This document shows positions 51,373 through 59,700 of a stretch of 64,000 nucleotides of DNA, piece by piece. The translations under genes were made by a program, and so were the position numbers. Location of the stretch: positions 456,417 through 520,416 of the forward strand of contig NZ_CP021378.1 of assembly GCF_002215495.1 (NCBI RefSeq), given 5' to 3'. The notes beneath the pieces are model-generated. The model ran no database searches, was not told the origin of the DNA, and saw only the letters and a program-made list of their open reading frames with translations. Within the stretch, counting starts at the first letter, position 1. The number at the start of each line of letters is the position of its first letter. Origin of the DNA: Porphyrobacter sp. CACIAM 03H1 (GTDB lineage Bacteria > Pseudomonadota > Alphaproteobacteria > Sphingomonadales > Sphingomonadaceae).

Positions 51373-51468
51373 ACGGGCGACGCGGCTCGACGAACGGGGC
51401 TTCATCCGGATTCCGTTGCCCGCTAGGCCCCTGTCAGGCGCCGCAACGGGCGCGACAAGGGACCCGAG

Positions 51469-53304
51469 ATGATGCACAAGCTTTCGACCAGCCTCGCCGT
51501 GGCGCTCGCCGCGGTGACGCTCCCCGCACTGCCCGCAGCGGCGCAGACCGCAACCGCCGGCACCGCCACGCAGAGCGAGGACGCGCGCCTCACCGCCTTT
51601 CTCGATGCCGCGTTCGAGGAATATCTCGCGCGCCAGCCTCAGCTTGCCACCCGGCTCGGGCTCAAGCAGGGCGGCGACCGCTGGAACGACACCAGCGAGG
51701 AGGCCACCCGCGCCGAGGTCGAGTGGCGCAAGGCCAGCGTCGCGAAGATGCGCGCCGCCTTCGACCGCGCGAAACTCTCGCCCGAGGCGCAGGTCAATTT
51801 CGACATCTGGGCGCTGGAGGCCGAACGGGCCGAGGTCGATTTCGCCAACCGGATCTATCGCCCGCCGTTCTATTCGCGCCTTTACTCGGCGCACAGCCAG
51901 CTGCCCGATTTCCTCGTCAACACCCACACCGTGGCGGACGCGACGGATCTCAGGAACTACATCGCCCGTCTGCGCGGGATGCCCGCGCTGCTCGACCGCG
52001 CGATCGAGCGCACCAGGGCGAGCCAGGAGGCCGGGATCAAGCCGCCGCGCTTCCAGATCGAGACGGTGATGACGGGCAGCCGCAAGCTCATCTCGGGTGC
52101 GCCCTATGGCGAAGGTCCGGACGCGGCGCTGTGGGCCGACGTCAAGGCCAAGACCGCCGCGCTGGTTGCCGCCGGCAAGCTCCCCCAGGCCGAGGCCGAC
52201 ACGCTGCTCGGCGAGGCGCGCGCGGCGATCCTCGCACTTGCGCCCGCCTACGAACGCGTGATCGCCTGGGCCGAGGCCAGCCTGCCCGACGCGCCGAGCG
52301 GCAAGGTCGGCGCGCTCACCCTGCCGGGCGGCGATGCCTACTACGCCGCGCAGCTGAAGCTCGTCACCACCACCGACATGACCGCGCAGGAGATCCACGC
52401 CATCGGCCGCGCCGAAGTGGCCCGGATCGAGGCGGAGCAGGACGCGCTGGCGCGTCAGGCGGGCCTTGCCGACCGCCATGCCTTCTATGCCGAGCGCGCG
52501 CGGCTCTACCCGCCGCGCCCGTTCGACGATGCCGCGCGCAAGGAGTATCTCGACGAGTCCAACGCCTTCGTCGCCCGCACCCGCTCGATGCTGGGTCCGT
52601 GGTTCGGCACGCTGCCAGCATACGGGATCGAGGTCGTGCGCGAGCCCGCCTTCTCCGAAGTCGCCGGTGGCGCGGCCCATGCCTCTGCCCCGAGCCCTGA
52701 CGGCGCGCGCCCGGCGCGTACCTATGTCCACCTCGTCGGCACCGTTCCCGACCCGGCGGCGAAGTACACGCTGATGTGTCACGAGGCGGTCCCCGGCCAC
52801 AACATGCAGGGCGATATCCAGGTGCGCCAGCAGGGCGGGCCGAAGTTCCGCTCGGTCACCGGCTATGTCGCCTTCGGCGAGGGCTGGGCGCTCTATGCCG
52901 AGGCGCTGTGCAAGGAGATGGGCGCCTTCCCCGACATCGCGGCGGACTTCATGCGCCTCGATGCCGAACTCTTCCGCGCCGCCCGTCTGGTGGTCGACAC
53001 CGGCATCCACGCGCTGGGCTGGACCGAGGACGAGGCGGTCACCTACATGAACACCACCGGGCGCCAGCCGATCGAGCGGTCGCGTTCGGAGGTGCGGCGC
53101 TACATCACGCTCCCCGGCCAGGCGACGGGTTACAAGATCGGGATGTTGAAGATCATGGAACTGCGTGCACGCGCCGAAAGGACGCTGGGCGCGAAGTTCG
53201 ACATCAAGGGCTTCCACGACCTGCTGATCGCCAGCGGCTCGCAGCCCCTCTCGATCCTCGAGCGCCGCGTTGACGAATGGATCGCGGCCCGGGCGAAGGG
53301 GTGA
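51469..53304 (+). CDS. DUF885 family zinc-peptidase-like exported protein
   Basis: 611-residue exported protein with a signal peptide (LAVALAAVTLPALPAAAQ). The DUF885 family is a putative metallopeptidase group; the decisive motif here is LMCHEAVPGHNMQGD (about residues 435-449), an HExxxGH zinc site, followed by the downstream FGEGWALYAEAL (second Glu). The C-terminal YITLPGQATGYKIGMLKIMELR is typical of the family. The protein should act in the periplasm. It is the last chromosomal gene before the tRNA-Arg fragment and island, followed by a strong terminator. Confidence 0.88.
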   Translation: MMHKLSTSLAVALAAVTLPALPAAAQTATAGTATQSEDARLTAFLDAAFEEYLARQPQLATRLGLKQGGDRWNDTSEEATRAEVEWRKASVAKMRAAFDRAKLSPEAQVNFDIWALEAERAEVDFANRIYRPPFYSRLYSAHSQLPDFLVNTHTVADATDLRNYIARLRGMPALLDRAIERTRASQEAGIKPPRFQIETVMTGSRKLISGAPYGEGPDAALWADVKAKTAALVAAGKLPQAEADTLLGEARAAILALAPAYERVIAWAEASLPDAPSGKVGALTLPGGDAYYAAQLKLVTTTDMTAQEIHAIGRAEVARIEAEQDALARQAGLADRHAFYAERARLYPPRPFDDAARKEYLDESNAFVARTRSMLGPWFGTLPAYGIEVVREPAFSEVAGGAAHASAPSPDGARPARTYVHLVGTVPDPAAKYTLMCHEAVPGHNMQGDIQVRQQGGPKFRSVTGYVAFGEGWALYAEALCKEMGAFPDIAADFMRLDAELFRAARLVVDTGIHALGWTEDEAVTYMNTTGRQPIERSRSEVRRYITLPGQATGYKIGMLKIMELRARAERTLGAKFDIKGFHDLLIASGSQPLSILERRVDEWIAARAKG

Positions 53305-53316
53305 CGCCAGAACCGA

Positions 53317-53350
53317 CAAGGCCCGCCCCCCGGCAGAGGAGCGGGCCTTG
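53317..53350 (+). terminator. Rho-independent-type terminator after the DUF885 gene
   Basis: CAAGGCCCGC (53317-53326) and GCGGGCCTTG (53341-53350) form a perfect 10-bp stem with a 14-nt loop, 12 bp after the DUF885 stop. TTGTTGG-like T-rich sequence follows. In the other direction it directly follows the tRNA-Arg 3' end and could terminate that gene. Confidence 0.75.
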
Positions 53351-53351
53351 T

Positions 53352-53397
53352 TGGCGCACCCGACAGGATTCGAACCTGTGACCTCTGCCTTCGGAGG
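53352..53397 (-). other. 3' half of tRNA-Arg(CCG): probable attachment site of the island
   Basis: Minus-strand sequence from the anticodon loop CTCCGAA (anticodon CCG) through GGCAG, T-arm ACAGGTTCGAATCCTGT, acceptor CGGGTGC, discriminator G and encoded CCA. The match to a tRNA stops at the base of the anticodon stem: the 5' side (TGTGC) no longer pairs with GGCAG, and no D-arm or 5' acceptor follows. This is the footprint left when an element integrates within the anticodon loop. A tyrosine integrase gene lies 197 bp away. The restored intact tRNA should lie at the other end of the island, outside this window. Confidence 0.85.
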
Positions 53398-53400
53398 CAC

Positions 53401-53593
53401 AAAAATGGCGGCACTTTCTGCACCGCAATAGAACGATGTGCACCAACAATATAATGATATAAAAAGAGAAAATAGGTTTTCGATATTGCAACTCGTTCGT
53501 ATTTGTTGCACCGCGTTTGGTCACTTTGCACTTACATTTCACTTACGGATCGGCTAGAGTCCGAACGCTACCCCCGTCCCGCAGGTCTCGACG
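53401..53593. other. AT-rich island end with repeated integrase-arm-like motifs
   Basis: 193 bp between the tRNA fragment and the integrase, much richer in A+T than the flanking DNA. TTGCACCGC-like words recur (53418, 53506) and CACTTAC occurs twice 11 bp apart (53529 and 53540), a spacing of one helical turn. Such short repeats beside an integrase are candidates for arm-type binding sites. No gene is seen. Confidence 0.45.
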
Positions 53594-54829
53594 ATGAACA
53601 ACAAGATCGCTCAGCAGGCGCTACCAAAGGCAAAGCCTTATGAGCTGCGCGATGCCAAGCTGAATGGCCTTCTGCTTCGGGTACAGCCATCGGGCGTCAA
53701 GACATGGTACCTGGAGTTCGAACGCGGCAAGCGCATCCGGCTCGGTCGGCTGAGCAGTATGGGTCACAGCGAAGCTGTTGAGGCCGCCAAGAATGCACTG
53801 GGCCCATACTGGGCGGGGACGGACCCGCGTATCGAGCGCCAGAAACGAAAGCAGGTGTCGACCTTCGGCGACTTCATCGACGAGCATTATGCGGATTGGG
53901 CTGCTGCGCATCAGAAAACGGCTTCCGCTACGATCAAGCGCCTGAAGGTCTCCTTCAGTAAGTTTCTGAACATGCCAATGGCGACGATTTCGCCGCTCGA
54001 TATGGAGCGCTGGCGCGCCCAGCGAATGAAGGACGGCGTGAAGACCAATACGGTCAATCGCGACATCACCGCCATCAAGGCAGCCCTCAACCGCGCGGTC
54101 GAGTGGGAGCTCATCGCGGTCAACCCGATCGCCAAGGTGAAAAAGGCGCGAGAGGACAAGGAAGTCCGAGTCCGGTATCTCGATGAGGCAGAAGAGCATC
54201 GCTTGCGCTCTCAGCTCAAGAAGCGCGAGCAGGAGGCAAGAGAGGCACGGGAGCGGACCAACCAGTGGCGTCGGGATCGCAAGATGGAGCCACTGCCAAG
54301 CCTCCATGCCTTTCCCTTCACCGATCACCTGATGCCGATGGTGCTTCTTTCGATCAACACCGGCATGCGCCGTGGCGAGCTGTTCGATCTTAAATGGTCC
54401 CATGTGAACTTCGACCGGCGGATCGTGACGGTGTCGGCGCAGACGGCAAAGTCGCGAAAGACGCGGCACATTCCGCTCAATGCCGAGGCCTTCGAGACTC
54501 TCAAGGCGTGGCGATCGCAATGCGATCTGGGCAATAGTCGCGTATTCGAGAGCGACGATGGAGCGCGCTTCGACAACGTCAACTCGTCATGGAAGAAGCT
54601 GCTCGAAGACGCGAAGATCGCCGACTTTCGTTGGCACGATATGCGCCACCATTTCGCCTCACGCCTCGCGATGGGGGCCGTTGATCTCAACACCATCCGA
54701 GAGCTGCTGGGTCACAGCGATTATGGGATGACGTTGCGCTATGCCCACCTTGCGCCTGAGCATCGGCGCGAAGCGGTAGAGGTTCTCGACAAGCCGAGAC
54801 CGCACCTCAAGATTGTGGCGACGAAGTAG
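53594..54829 (+). CDS. int: Tyrosine-recombinase integrase of a tRNA-targeted island
   Basis: 411-residue site-specific recombinase. N-terminal arm-binding-like domain (residues 1-65; LRDAKLNGLLLRVQPSGVKTWYLEF), a SAM-like core-binding domain (about 95-200), and the catalytic domain with all residues visible: Arg in NTGMRRGELFDLKW, Lys in SRKTRHIPL, HxxR in WHDMRHHFASRL, His in LGHSDYGMTLRY and the nucleophilic Tyr in that same RYAHL. Composition is lower in GC than the core genes. It points away from the tRNA-Arg fragment, which it probably uses as att. A Lys/Glu-rich helical insertion lies near residues 200-235. Confidence 0.95.
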   Translation: MNNKIAQQALPKAKPYELRDAKLNGLLLRVQPSGVKTWYLEFERGKRIRLGRLSSMGHSEAVEAAKNALGPYWAGTDPRIERQKRKQVSTFGDFIDEHYADWAAAHQKTASATIKRLKVSFSKFLNMPMATISPLDMERWRAQRMKDGVKTNTVNRDITAIKAALNRAVEWELIAVNPIAKVKKAREDKEVRVRYLDEAEEHRLRSQLKKREQEAREARERTNQWRRDRKMEPLPSLHAFPFTDHLMPMVLLSINTGMRRGELFDLKWSHVNFDRRIVTVSAQTAKSRKTRHIPLNAEAFETLKAWRSQCDLGNSRVFESDDGARFDNVNSSWKKLLEDAKIADFRWHDMRHHFASRLAMGAVDLNTIRELLGHSDYGMTLRYAHLAPEHRREAVEVLDKPRPHLKIVATK

Positions 54830-55225
54830 TTTGCTTCAATGCGATCTCCGCTGCGATCTGAGCCCAAGGTCGCCAGGTTACGGACGCACTCACGAACAGT
54901 TTTCCAGCTCAAGCGCCAGGTTGCGGGCTAGCCGCGCCTCAGGGGAGCAATCTTGCGGCCTATGCCATCAGCGGGCTGGAAACTTGTAACGAATGAGGCC
55001 CCCGCTTGAGAAAATGAAGCGTACCACCTCAATGAGAAATCCCACAGGCCGGAGTTGCGAAGGCGAGAGGATGATCAACTCCGTGCCTGTCGTTGAACCG
55101 CAAAGTGTCCGGTAAGCGATCCGATGCGGTCGCACGAGCCTTGCTCATTTCAAATGTATTGACCTGCGCTTGATACAGAAAACCAAAAATTGTAATGGAC
55201 AATCGACCATACAGCGAGGTGATTT
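54830..55225. other. 396-bp intergenic stretch in the island without a convincing gene
   Basis: Holds no frame I can support as a gene. The composition is nearer 55 percent GC than the core. A 39-codon minus-strand frame (55030-55149) exists but has no ribosome-binding site or recognisable content. The last 60 bp carry the predicted promoter and operator of the downstream toxin-antitoxin pair. The rest may be decayed mobile DNA. Confidence 0.5.
55170..55216 (+). promoter_or_regulatory. Predicted promoter/operator of the vapBC pair
   Basis: TTGATA (55170-55175) and TAATGG (55193-55198) make a -35/-10 pair with 17-bp spacing. Overlapping the -10 is a near-palindrome with AATGG and ACCAT half-sites (about 55194-55212), a likely binding site for the antitoxin-toxin complex, which normally autoregulates. 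Confidence 0.45.
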
Positions 55226-55474
55226 ATGAACGTGCAGCGGGGAAAACTTGTCTCGGGAGGAAGGCTGCAATTGCCGGTCGAGATCCGGCGTGCGCTCTCT
55301 CTATCCGATGGCGACACCGTGCTGCTCGAAGTGGTCGATGGCGAAATCCACGTGCGGCCCTATCGCGATGCTGTGACCCGGGTTCAGGCGAAGTTGCGCA
55401 AGTATGTGGAGCCAGGTCGCAGCTTGTCTGACGAATTGATAGCTGAGCGCCGGGCTGCCGCAGAAAATGAGTGA
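55226..55474 (+). CDS. vapB: AbrB/SpoVT-type antitoxin (VapB)
   Basis: 82-residue antitoxin. The N-terminal half is a swapped-hairpin AbrB domain: GKLVSGGRLQLPVEIRRALSLSDGDTVLLEVVDGEIHVRPYRDAV (about residues 6-50). The C-terminal half is charged and probably disordered until bound to the toxin (YVEPGRSLSDELIAERRAAAENE). GAGGTG lies 8 nt before the ATG. It overlaps the PIN-domain toxin gene by 8 nt, typical of antitoxin-first translationally coupled pairs, and presumably neutralises that toxin and represses the operon. Confidence 0.9.
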   Translation: MNVQRGKLVSGGRLQLPVEIRRALSLSDGDTVLLEVVDGEIHVRPYRDAVTRVQAKLRKYVEPGRSLSDELIAERRAAAENE

Positions 55475-55856
55475 TAAGCGCTATATGCTCGATGCCTCGG
55501 CTGTGCTCGCGATGATGCTCGGTGAGAACGGCGGCGATCAGGTTCGAGAGCGACTTGCTGCCAGCCACATAAGCGCCGTCAACCTTTCTGAGGTTGTTGC
55601 CAAACTACAAGAAGGCGGTGTGCCCGATGAGGTCATAACGTCCAGTCTTGCAGAGCTGAATTTCGATGTGCTCGCGTTCGATCAGAGTCAGGCAGTACAT
55701 GCCGGACTGCTGCGTGCTGCGACGCGAAGTGTTGGATTGTCCTTGGGGGATCGAGCCTGCCTTAGCGCAGCCGAGTCGTGCAATGCAGTTGCAGTGACTA
55801 CCGATCGGGCATGGGGCAAACTCGACGTTGATATCGCCGTCGAAGTTCTTCGCTAA
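55467..55856 (+). CDS. vapC: PIN-domain ribonuclease toxin (VapC)
   Basis: 129-residue PIN-domain toxin. The acidic active-site residues are visible: Asp in YMLDASAVLAMML (about residue 9), Glu in VNLSEVVAKL (about 42), Asp in LSLGDRACLSAA (about 93) and the late Asp in VTTDRAWGKL. Such toxins are Mg-dependent RNases, often cutting initiator tRNA or rRNA. On this island the pair would favour maintenance of the element. Start overlaps vapB by 8 nt. Confidence 0.92.
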   Translation: MSDKRYMLDASAVLAMMLGENGGDQVRERLAASHISAVNLSEVVAKLQEGGVPDEVITSSLAELNFDVLAFDQSQAVHAGLLRAATRSVGLSLGDRACLSAAESCNAVAVTTDRAWGKLDVDIAVEVLR

Positions 55857-56066
55857 GTTCCGCTTCCGACTCAAGACCTTCCGGCCACTCCCGCCCCAAA
55901 CTAAGCCGGTGCCGATCATCAGCGAAAACGTCTGTTTTCGCCGAAAGCCGCCGTGCAGGTTCTGGGATCAAGCTCCAACCCTGCTTGTGATCGCAACTGA
56001 GTGTAAGCCTGCCGTGGGATCCGAATGATTGCCACTCCCGCCCGTGCCTGTCAGACAGGCGCCACG

Positions 56067-56390
56067 ATGACCTACTTGATCTTCATCGGTGCAGCGCTGG
56101 CCGAGATCGCGGGCTGCTTCGCGTTCTGGGCTTGGCTGCGCCTTGATCGCAGCCCGATCTGGCTGATCCCTGGCGCTCTGTCACTGTGCCTTTTCGCGGT
56201 CCTTCTTACGTTCGTCGAGGCTGAGCATGCTGGTCGCACCTACGCGGCTTACGGTGGGATTTATATTCTGTCCGCGCTGGTTTGGCTTTGGATGGCTGAG
56301 GGGATCAAACCTGATCGTTGGGATACCATTGGAGTGGCCATCTGCTTGTTAGGGGCTTCGATCATTCTGTGGGGGCCGCGCCCAGTTTAA
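56067..56390 (+). CDS. YnfA/UPF0060 family small membrane protein
   Basis: 107-residue protein with four membrane segments, the size and layout of YnfA (UPF0060), related to small multidrug resistance transporters. Strings: [90 protein letters not shown]. Start 56067 matches the family; upstream residues from 56025 are not conserved-looking. YnfA genes often sit beside metal-resistance loci, as here, but the substrate is not established. It converges on the CDF gene at 56413. Confidence 0.9.
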   Translation: MTYLIFIGAALAEIAGCFAFWAWLRLDRSPIWLIPGALSLCLFAVLLTFVEAEHAGRTYAAYGGIYILSALVWLWMAEGIKPDRWDTIGVAICLLGASIILWGPRPV

Positions 56391-56412
56391 ACGTGGAAAG
56401 ACCGATCGCCTC

Positions 56413-57051
56413 TTACAGGTTGAGCTGATCACCCTTCTCATGCTCTGTGCCATCCTCATCATGGACGTCCATGTGGGCATCCTGAAGGATCTCGACACCG
56501 CCATACAGCGCTATTCCGGCGACAGCGATACCGACCACAAGATCGGGCCAATTTGCGCCGGATACCGTCACGATGATGGCGGCGACGATGATGCCGCCGT
56601 TGGAGATGAAATCGTTGAAGCTGAAGGTGGTCGCCGCGCGAAGATTGACGTCCTTCTCGTTCATTTCATTGAGTAGCTTCAAGCAGATCAGGTTCACGAC
56701 AGCCGCCACCGCTGCCATTGCCATCATCATGATGCCAGTTGGCTCCGATCCTTCAACAAAGCGCCGAATGGCATCGGCGATGACGCCGCCTGCGAAAATG
56801 AGCAGCATAATACCGGAAAAGCGTGCCGCGCCGCGCTTCCAAGTTCGCGAACGGGACAGGGCCAGCAGGCTCAGCGCATAGACCGCCGCGTCCGATGAGT
56901 TATCCAGCCCGTTAGCGAGCAGAGCATTTGAATCGCCCGCGATGCCGGTAATGAAGAAGCCTACAGCGATGGCGACGTTAAGCCACAGCACGATCCACAA
57001 GGTGCGCCGCTTTTCGGCTGTGTCGAGATTAAGGTCGCCTTCGCCGCTCAT
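56413..57051 (-). CDS. Cation diffusion facilitator-type transporter
   Basis: 212-residue membrane protein with six predicted segments and a short C-terminus, of the CDF/cation-transporter group. Metal-binding residues of CDF carriers are visible: NALLANGLDNSSDAAVYALSLLAL (N/D in TM2, about residues 42-65) and FSFNDFISNGGIIVAAII in TM5. The C-terminal cytoplasmic domain usual in CzcD is truncated to a His/Asp/Glu-containing tail (DAHMDVHDEDGTEHEKGD). It probably exports zinc, cadmium or cobalt. ATG 57051 is used; TTG/GTG starts lie 21-24 nt upstream. Located in the metal island on the minus strand. Confidence 0.87.
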   Translation of the reverse strand: MSGEGDLNLDTAEKRRTLWIVLWLNVAIAVGFFITGIAGDSNALLANGLDNSSDAAVYALSLLALSRSRTWKRGAARFSGIMLLIFAGGVIADAIRRFVEGSEPTGIMMMAMAAVAAVVNLICLKLLNEMNEKDVNLRAATTFSFNDFISNGGIIVAAIIVTVSGANWPDLVVGIAVAGIALYGGVEILQDAHMDVHDEDGTEHEKGDQLNL

Positions 57052-57230
57052 CTCATTATATCGTTTGTCCACCAATTTTCCTGCCTATACCAGACGGCAT
57101 GGCCGCAAGTACGATCGTCAAGTGCTGAAGCTTTCCACATTGCGTTGGCACCCAAAATCACCTGGTTAAGCTCGCCAAGACCTACCTGTTCATCCTGGGT
57201 AGCGTCACGGCGCAGGCCGTCGCGCCAGTT

Positions 57231-57500
<270 letters not shown>

Positions 57501-57594
57501 CTAGGCGCTCCAAGCCTTGTGTGTCGCTTCGCATCCAAATCATGCGGAGCACTGAAATCAGAGGCACCGATGATCAGGTAATTGATCAAGCTTG

Positions 57595-57990
57595 CTAATT
57601 TCCGCGCGGGGCCAAGGTTTCGATGATCTTGCATTCGGCCACCGTCCCGTGACGGCAGGATCCGATGATCCGATCAAGCTCCCCACGAAGCGCGGTCAGA
57701 TCGGTAACCTTGCGGTCGATTTCGGCAAGGTGGACGCGCGCAATCCCATCAACCGCATCGCAGGATTGGGCCTTGTCGTCCGACAGCGTGAGCAGCTCGC
57801 GGACCGCTTCGAGCGTAAAACCGAGATCGCGGGCGCGACGGATGAACGACAGGCGCGCAAGATGATCATTCCCATAGGCGCGGTAATTGGCACTTGTCCG
57901 TGAGGGCGGCGGCAGCAGCCCGATCTTTTCATAATAGCGCACCGTCTCGACCTTCGTCGCAGTGGCGCTCGCAAGTTCGCCAATCTTCAT
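57595..57990 (-). CDS. MerR-family heavy-metal-responsive regulator (CadR/PbrR-like)
   Basis: 131-residue regulator: MerR helix-turn-helix (IGELASATATKVETVRYYEKIGLLPPPSRTSANYRAYG, residues 3-40), dimerisation helix, and metal-binding cysteines at about residues 77, 112 and 120 (SCDAVDG; CRHGTVAEC). The Cys pattern is that of the CadR/PbrR branch (divalent cadmium, lead or zinc) rather than CueR or MerR, whose loops differ. ATG 57990 is the family start. Divergent from the CDF gene at 58074; a 19-bp-spacer promoter with a perfect dyad lies between them, the hallmark of MerR activation. Confidence 0.93.
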   Translation of the reverse strand: MKIGELASATATKVETVRYYEKIGLLPPPSRTSANYRAYGNDHLARLSFIRRARDLGFTLEAVRELLTLSDDKAQSCDAVDGIARVHLAEIDRKVTDLTALRGELDRIIGSCRHGTVAECKIIETLAPRGN

Positions 57991-58006
57991 TGCCACACCT
58001 CCGCTC

Positions 58007-58037
58007 TTGACCCTGTAGTTGCTACAGAGTGTAGATA
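58007..58037 (+). promoter_or_regulatory. MerR-type promoter with 19-bp spacer
   Basis: TTGACC (58007-58012) and TAGATA (58032-58037) are separated by 19 bp, the overlong spacing that MerR-family activators correct by DNA untwisting. Inside it is the perfect dyad CTGTAG-TTG-CTACAG (58013-58027), the expected regulator operator. Transcription to the right feeds the CDF gene at 58074 and the genes behind it. Confidence 0.85.
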
Positions 58038-58073
58038 GACTGCCGACTCGCAGATTGTCGAGAAGGCAGGACG

Positions 58074-58715
58074 ATGGCTGATGATTGCTGCAAGGCCGCG
58101 TGCGGAACGGCGGCCACGTTGAATGACCCGCGCTGGCGAAGGGCTTTGTGGATCGCGCTCGGCGTGAACGCCGGCATGTTCGCGGTGGAAATGGGAGCAG
58201 GGGCCGCTGCTGACAGCCGCGCGTTACAGGCTGATGCACTCGATTTTCTAAGCGATGCCGCCAACTACGCGATCAGCCTGCTTGTCGCCGGAATGGCGTT
58301 GACATGGCGCGCGCGGGCGGCGCTGGCCAAGGGGATCACCCTCATCGGACTGGGCGGTTGGGTCACGATCACCGCGGTTCTGGCGGCGCTTGAGGGCGCT
58401 GCACCCGAACCTGAACTGATGGGAGTCATCGGACTGCTCGGGCTCGCAGCCAATGCTGGCGTCGCCATCATGCTCTACAGCTTTCGTACTGGCGATGCGA
58501 ACATGCGCTCGGTGTGGATTTGCTCGCGCAACGACGCCATCGGCAACGTTGCCGTGATGCTTGCTGCCATCGGTGTATTCGGAACTGGCAGTGTATGGCC
58601 TGACCTGATCGTCGCCTCCGCAATGGCGTGGTTGGCGTTAACTGGGGGCATGCAGATTCTTCGACAGGCGATGAGCGAATTGAAGTCTGCGCCTGCTTGG
58701 CAGGAACAGGCCTGA
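58074..58715 (+). CDS. Cation transporter, CDF-type, with Cys-rich N-terminus
   Basis: 213-residue membrane protein starting with MADDCCKAACG, a Cys cluster that could hand metal to the pore. Six segments follow with CDF-type residues: ADSRALQADALDFLSDAANYAISLLVAG (Asp/Asn, about residues 45-70) and VWICSRNDAIGNVAVMLAAIGVF (TM5, about 145-167). No extended cytoplasmic C-terminus. It lies directly behind the MerR promoter and is the first gene of a four-gene coupled run (TGATG and ATGA overlaps) ending with DUF3703. Exported ion is presumably cadmium, lead or zinc according to the regulator. Confidence 0.88.
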   Translation: MADDCCKAACGTAATLNDPRWRRALWIALGVNAGMFAVEMGAGAAADSRALQADALDFLSDAANYAISLLVAGMALTWRARAALAKGITLIGLGGWVTITAVLAALEGAAPEPELMGVIGLLGLAANAGVAIMLYSFRTGDANMRSVWICSRNDAIGNVAVMLAAIGVFGTGSVWPDLIVASAMAWLALTGGMQILRQAMSELKSAPAWQEQA

Positions 58716-59290
58716 TGGAATTTCTTCAAATAGTACCTTTCGTTGCGATGGTCGCGATAATCACTGCGACAATCGTTCGCGGTGTCGCCATCCGGCGACG
58801 TACTGGCGACCACGCATTCGCCTTTCTGTCGGCGAAAGGGGCTCAGCGAGCTTCGGGACTTGCATTCGCGGTCAGTGGTGCGGCCCTGATTATTGCAAGT
58901 GGCATCGGCGCACGAGCTGGGCCCCGCGACTTGTCATGGTTGGCGGCTATACTTGCCACTTTAGGTGGTGGCGCCGTGATCGTGGCGCAAATCCAGATGG
59001 GCCGCGCATGGCGTATCGGCGTTCGTCAGGGAGATGCACCGGAGTTCGTGTCCCACGGGCTCTTCCGATACAGTAGGAACCCGATCTTCCTTGCGATGAT
59101 GCTCGTCGGGTTCTCGGCCGCGATGGTGTCTGCATTTTGGTGGGCCTGGGTGTCATGGGCGACGTTTGTCGTCGCCTGCATCGCCCAAGTCAGGATCGAG
59201 GAAGCCCATCTTTCAGCAAGTTTTGGTGCCCAATACCACGAGTTCAAAGCGCGTGTACCGCGTTGGCTTGGTAAGGGAGGAGCGGAATGA
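58715..59290 (+). CDS. Isoprenylcysteine carboxyl methyltransferase-like membrane protein
   Basis: 191-residue membrane protein with about five segments and the ICMT/PEMT-type C-terminal signature SHGLFRYSRNPIFLAMMLVGFSAAM followed by RIEEAHLSASFGAQYHEFKARVPRWL (about residues 110-190); the RxPxY/RNPxF and EE pattern binds S-adenosylmethionine in this superfamily. Such proteins are common in metal-resistance islands of alphaproteobacteria, but their substrate is not established; protein prenylation does not occur in bacteria. Start at 58715 overlaps the CDF stop (TGATG); stop overlaps the DUF3703 gene (ATGA). Confidence 0.83.
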   Translation: MEFLQIVPFVAMVAIITATIVRGVAIRRRTGDHAFAFLSAKGAQRASGLAFAVSGAALIIASGIGARAGPRDLSWLAAILATLGGGAVIVAQIQMGRAWRIGVRQGDAPEFVSHGLFRYSRNPIFLAMMLVGFSAAMVSAFWWAWVSWATFVVACIAQVRIEEAHLSASFGAQYHEFKARVPRWLGKGGAE

Positions 59291-59640
59291 AGTTCGCTGC
59301 AATGAGGCTCATTGAGCAGGAGATGACAGCTTATCGCTTGGCGCGCAGCCGTGGCGAGTACGATATGGCATGGTGCCACCTCGAGCGGGCGCACATCCTG
59401 TCCCAGCCCTACCTAAGGCAGCATCTGGCCAATCACCGCGCAATGCTGGCCTTTGCCTTCCGGCAACGCGATTGGAGCGAAGCACTTGGCCAGATCTTCC
59501 GACTCATTCTGGCGCCGATCGGCGCGCTGACGGGAAAGTTGCCGATCGGAAATACCGGGCGGTCGACTGTGAGCGCCTTTCAGCCAATGCCAATTCCGCC
59601 TGATCTTCTGGAGCTCTTGCAAGACGGGATGGGCGAATGA
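59287..59640 (+). CDS. DUF3703 family protein
   Basis: 117-residue cytoplasmic protein with the DUF3703 core: AYRLARSRGEYDMAWCHLERAHILSQPYLRQHLANHRAMLAFAFRQRDWSEALGQIFRLILAPIGALTGKLPIGNTG (about residues 15-95). The family is a frequent neighbour of metal-efflux and mercury-resistance genes; the WxxLERAHILSQ motif with its Cys/His neighbours suggests a metal-related role, but nothing is proven. Translationally coupled to the methyltransferase-like gene. Confidence 0.87.
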   Translation: MKFAAMRLIEQEMTAYRLARSRGEYDMAWCHLERAHILSQPYLRQHLANHRAMLAFAFRQRDWSEALGQIFRLILAPIGALTGKLPIGNTGRSTVSAFQPMPIPPDLLELLQDGMGE

Positions 59641-59700
59641 CCTTAAGCGTTCAAGATTGCTGTTTCCGGTCGGAACGAGTAGGTCATTAGCGTGCGGGCT

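Noticed and set aside
55030..55149. 39-codon frame on the minus strand in the vapBC upstream gap
   Set aside because: No ribosome-binding site, no recognisable content, and an equally open overlapping frame; not enough to call a gene.
55828..56028. 66-codon plus-strand frame between vapC and ynfA
   Set aside because: It overlaps the vapC end, has no ribosome-binding site and no conserved-looking content.
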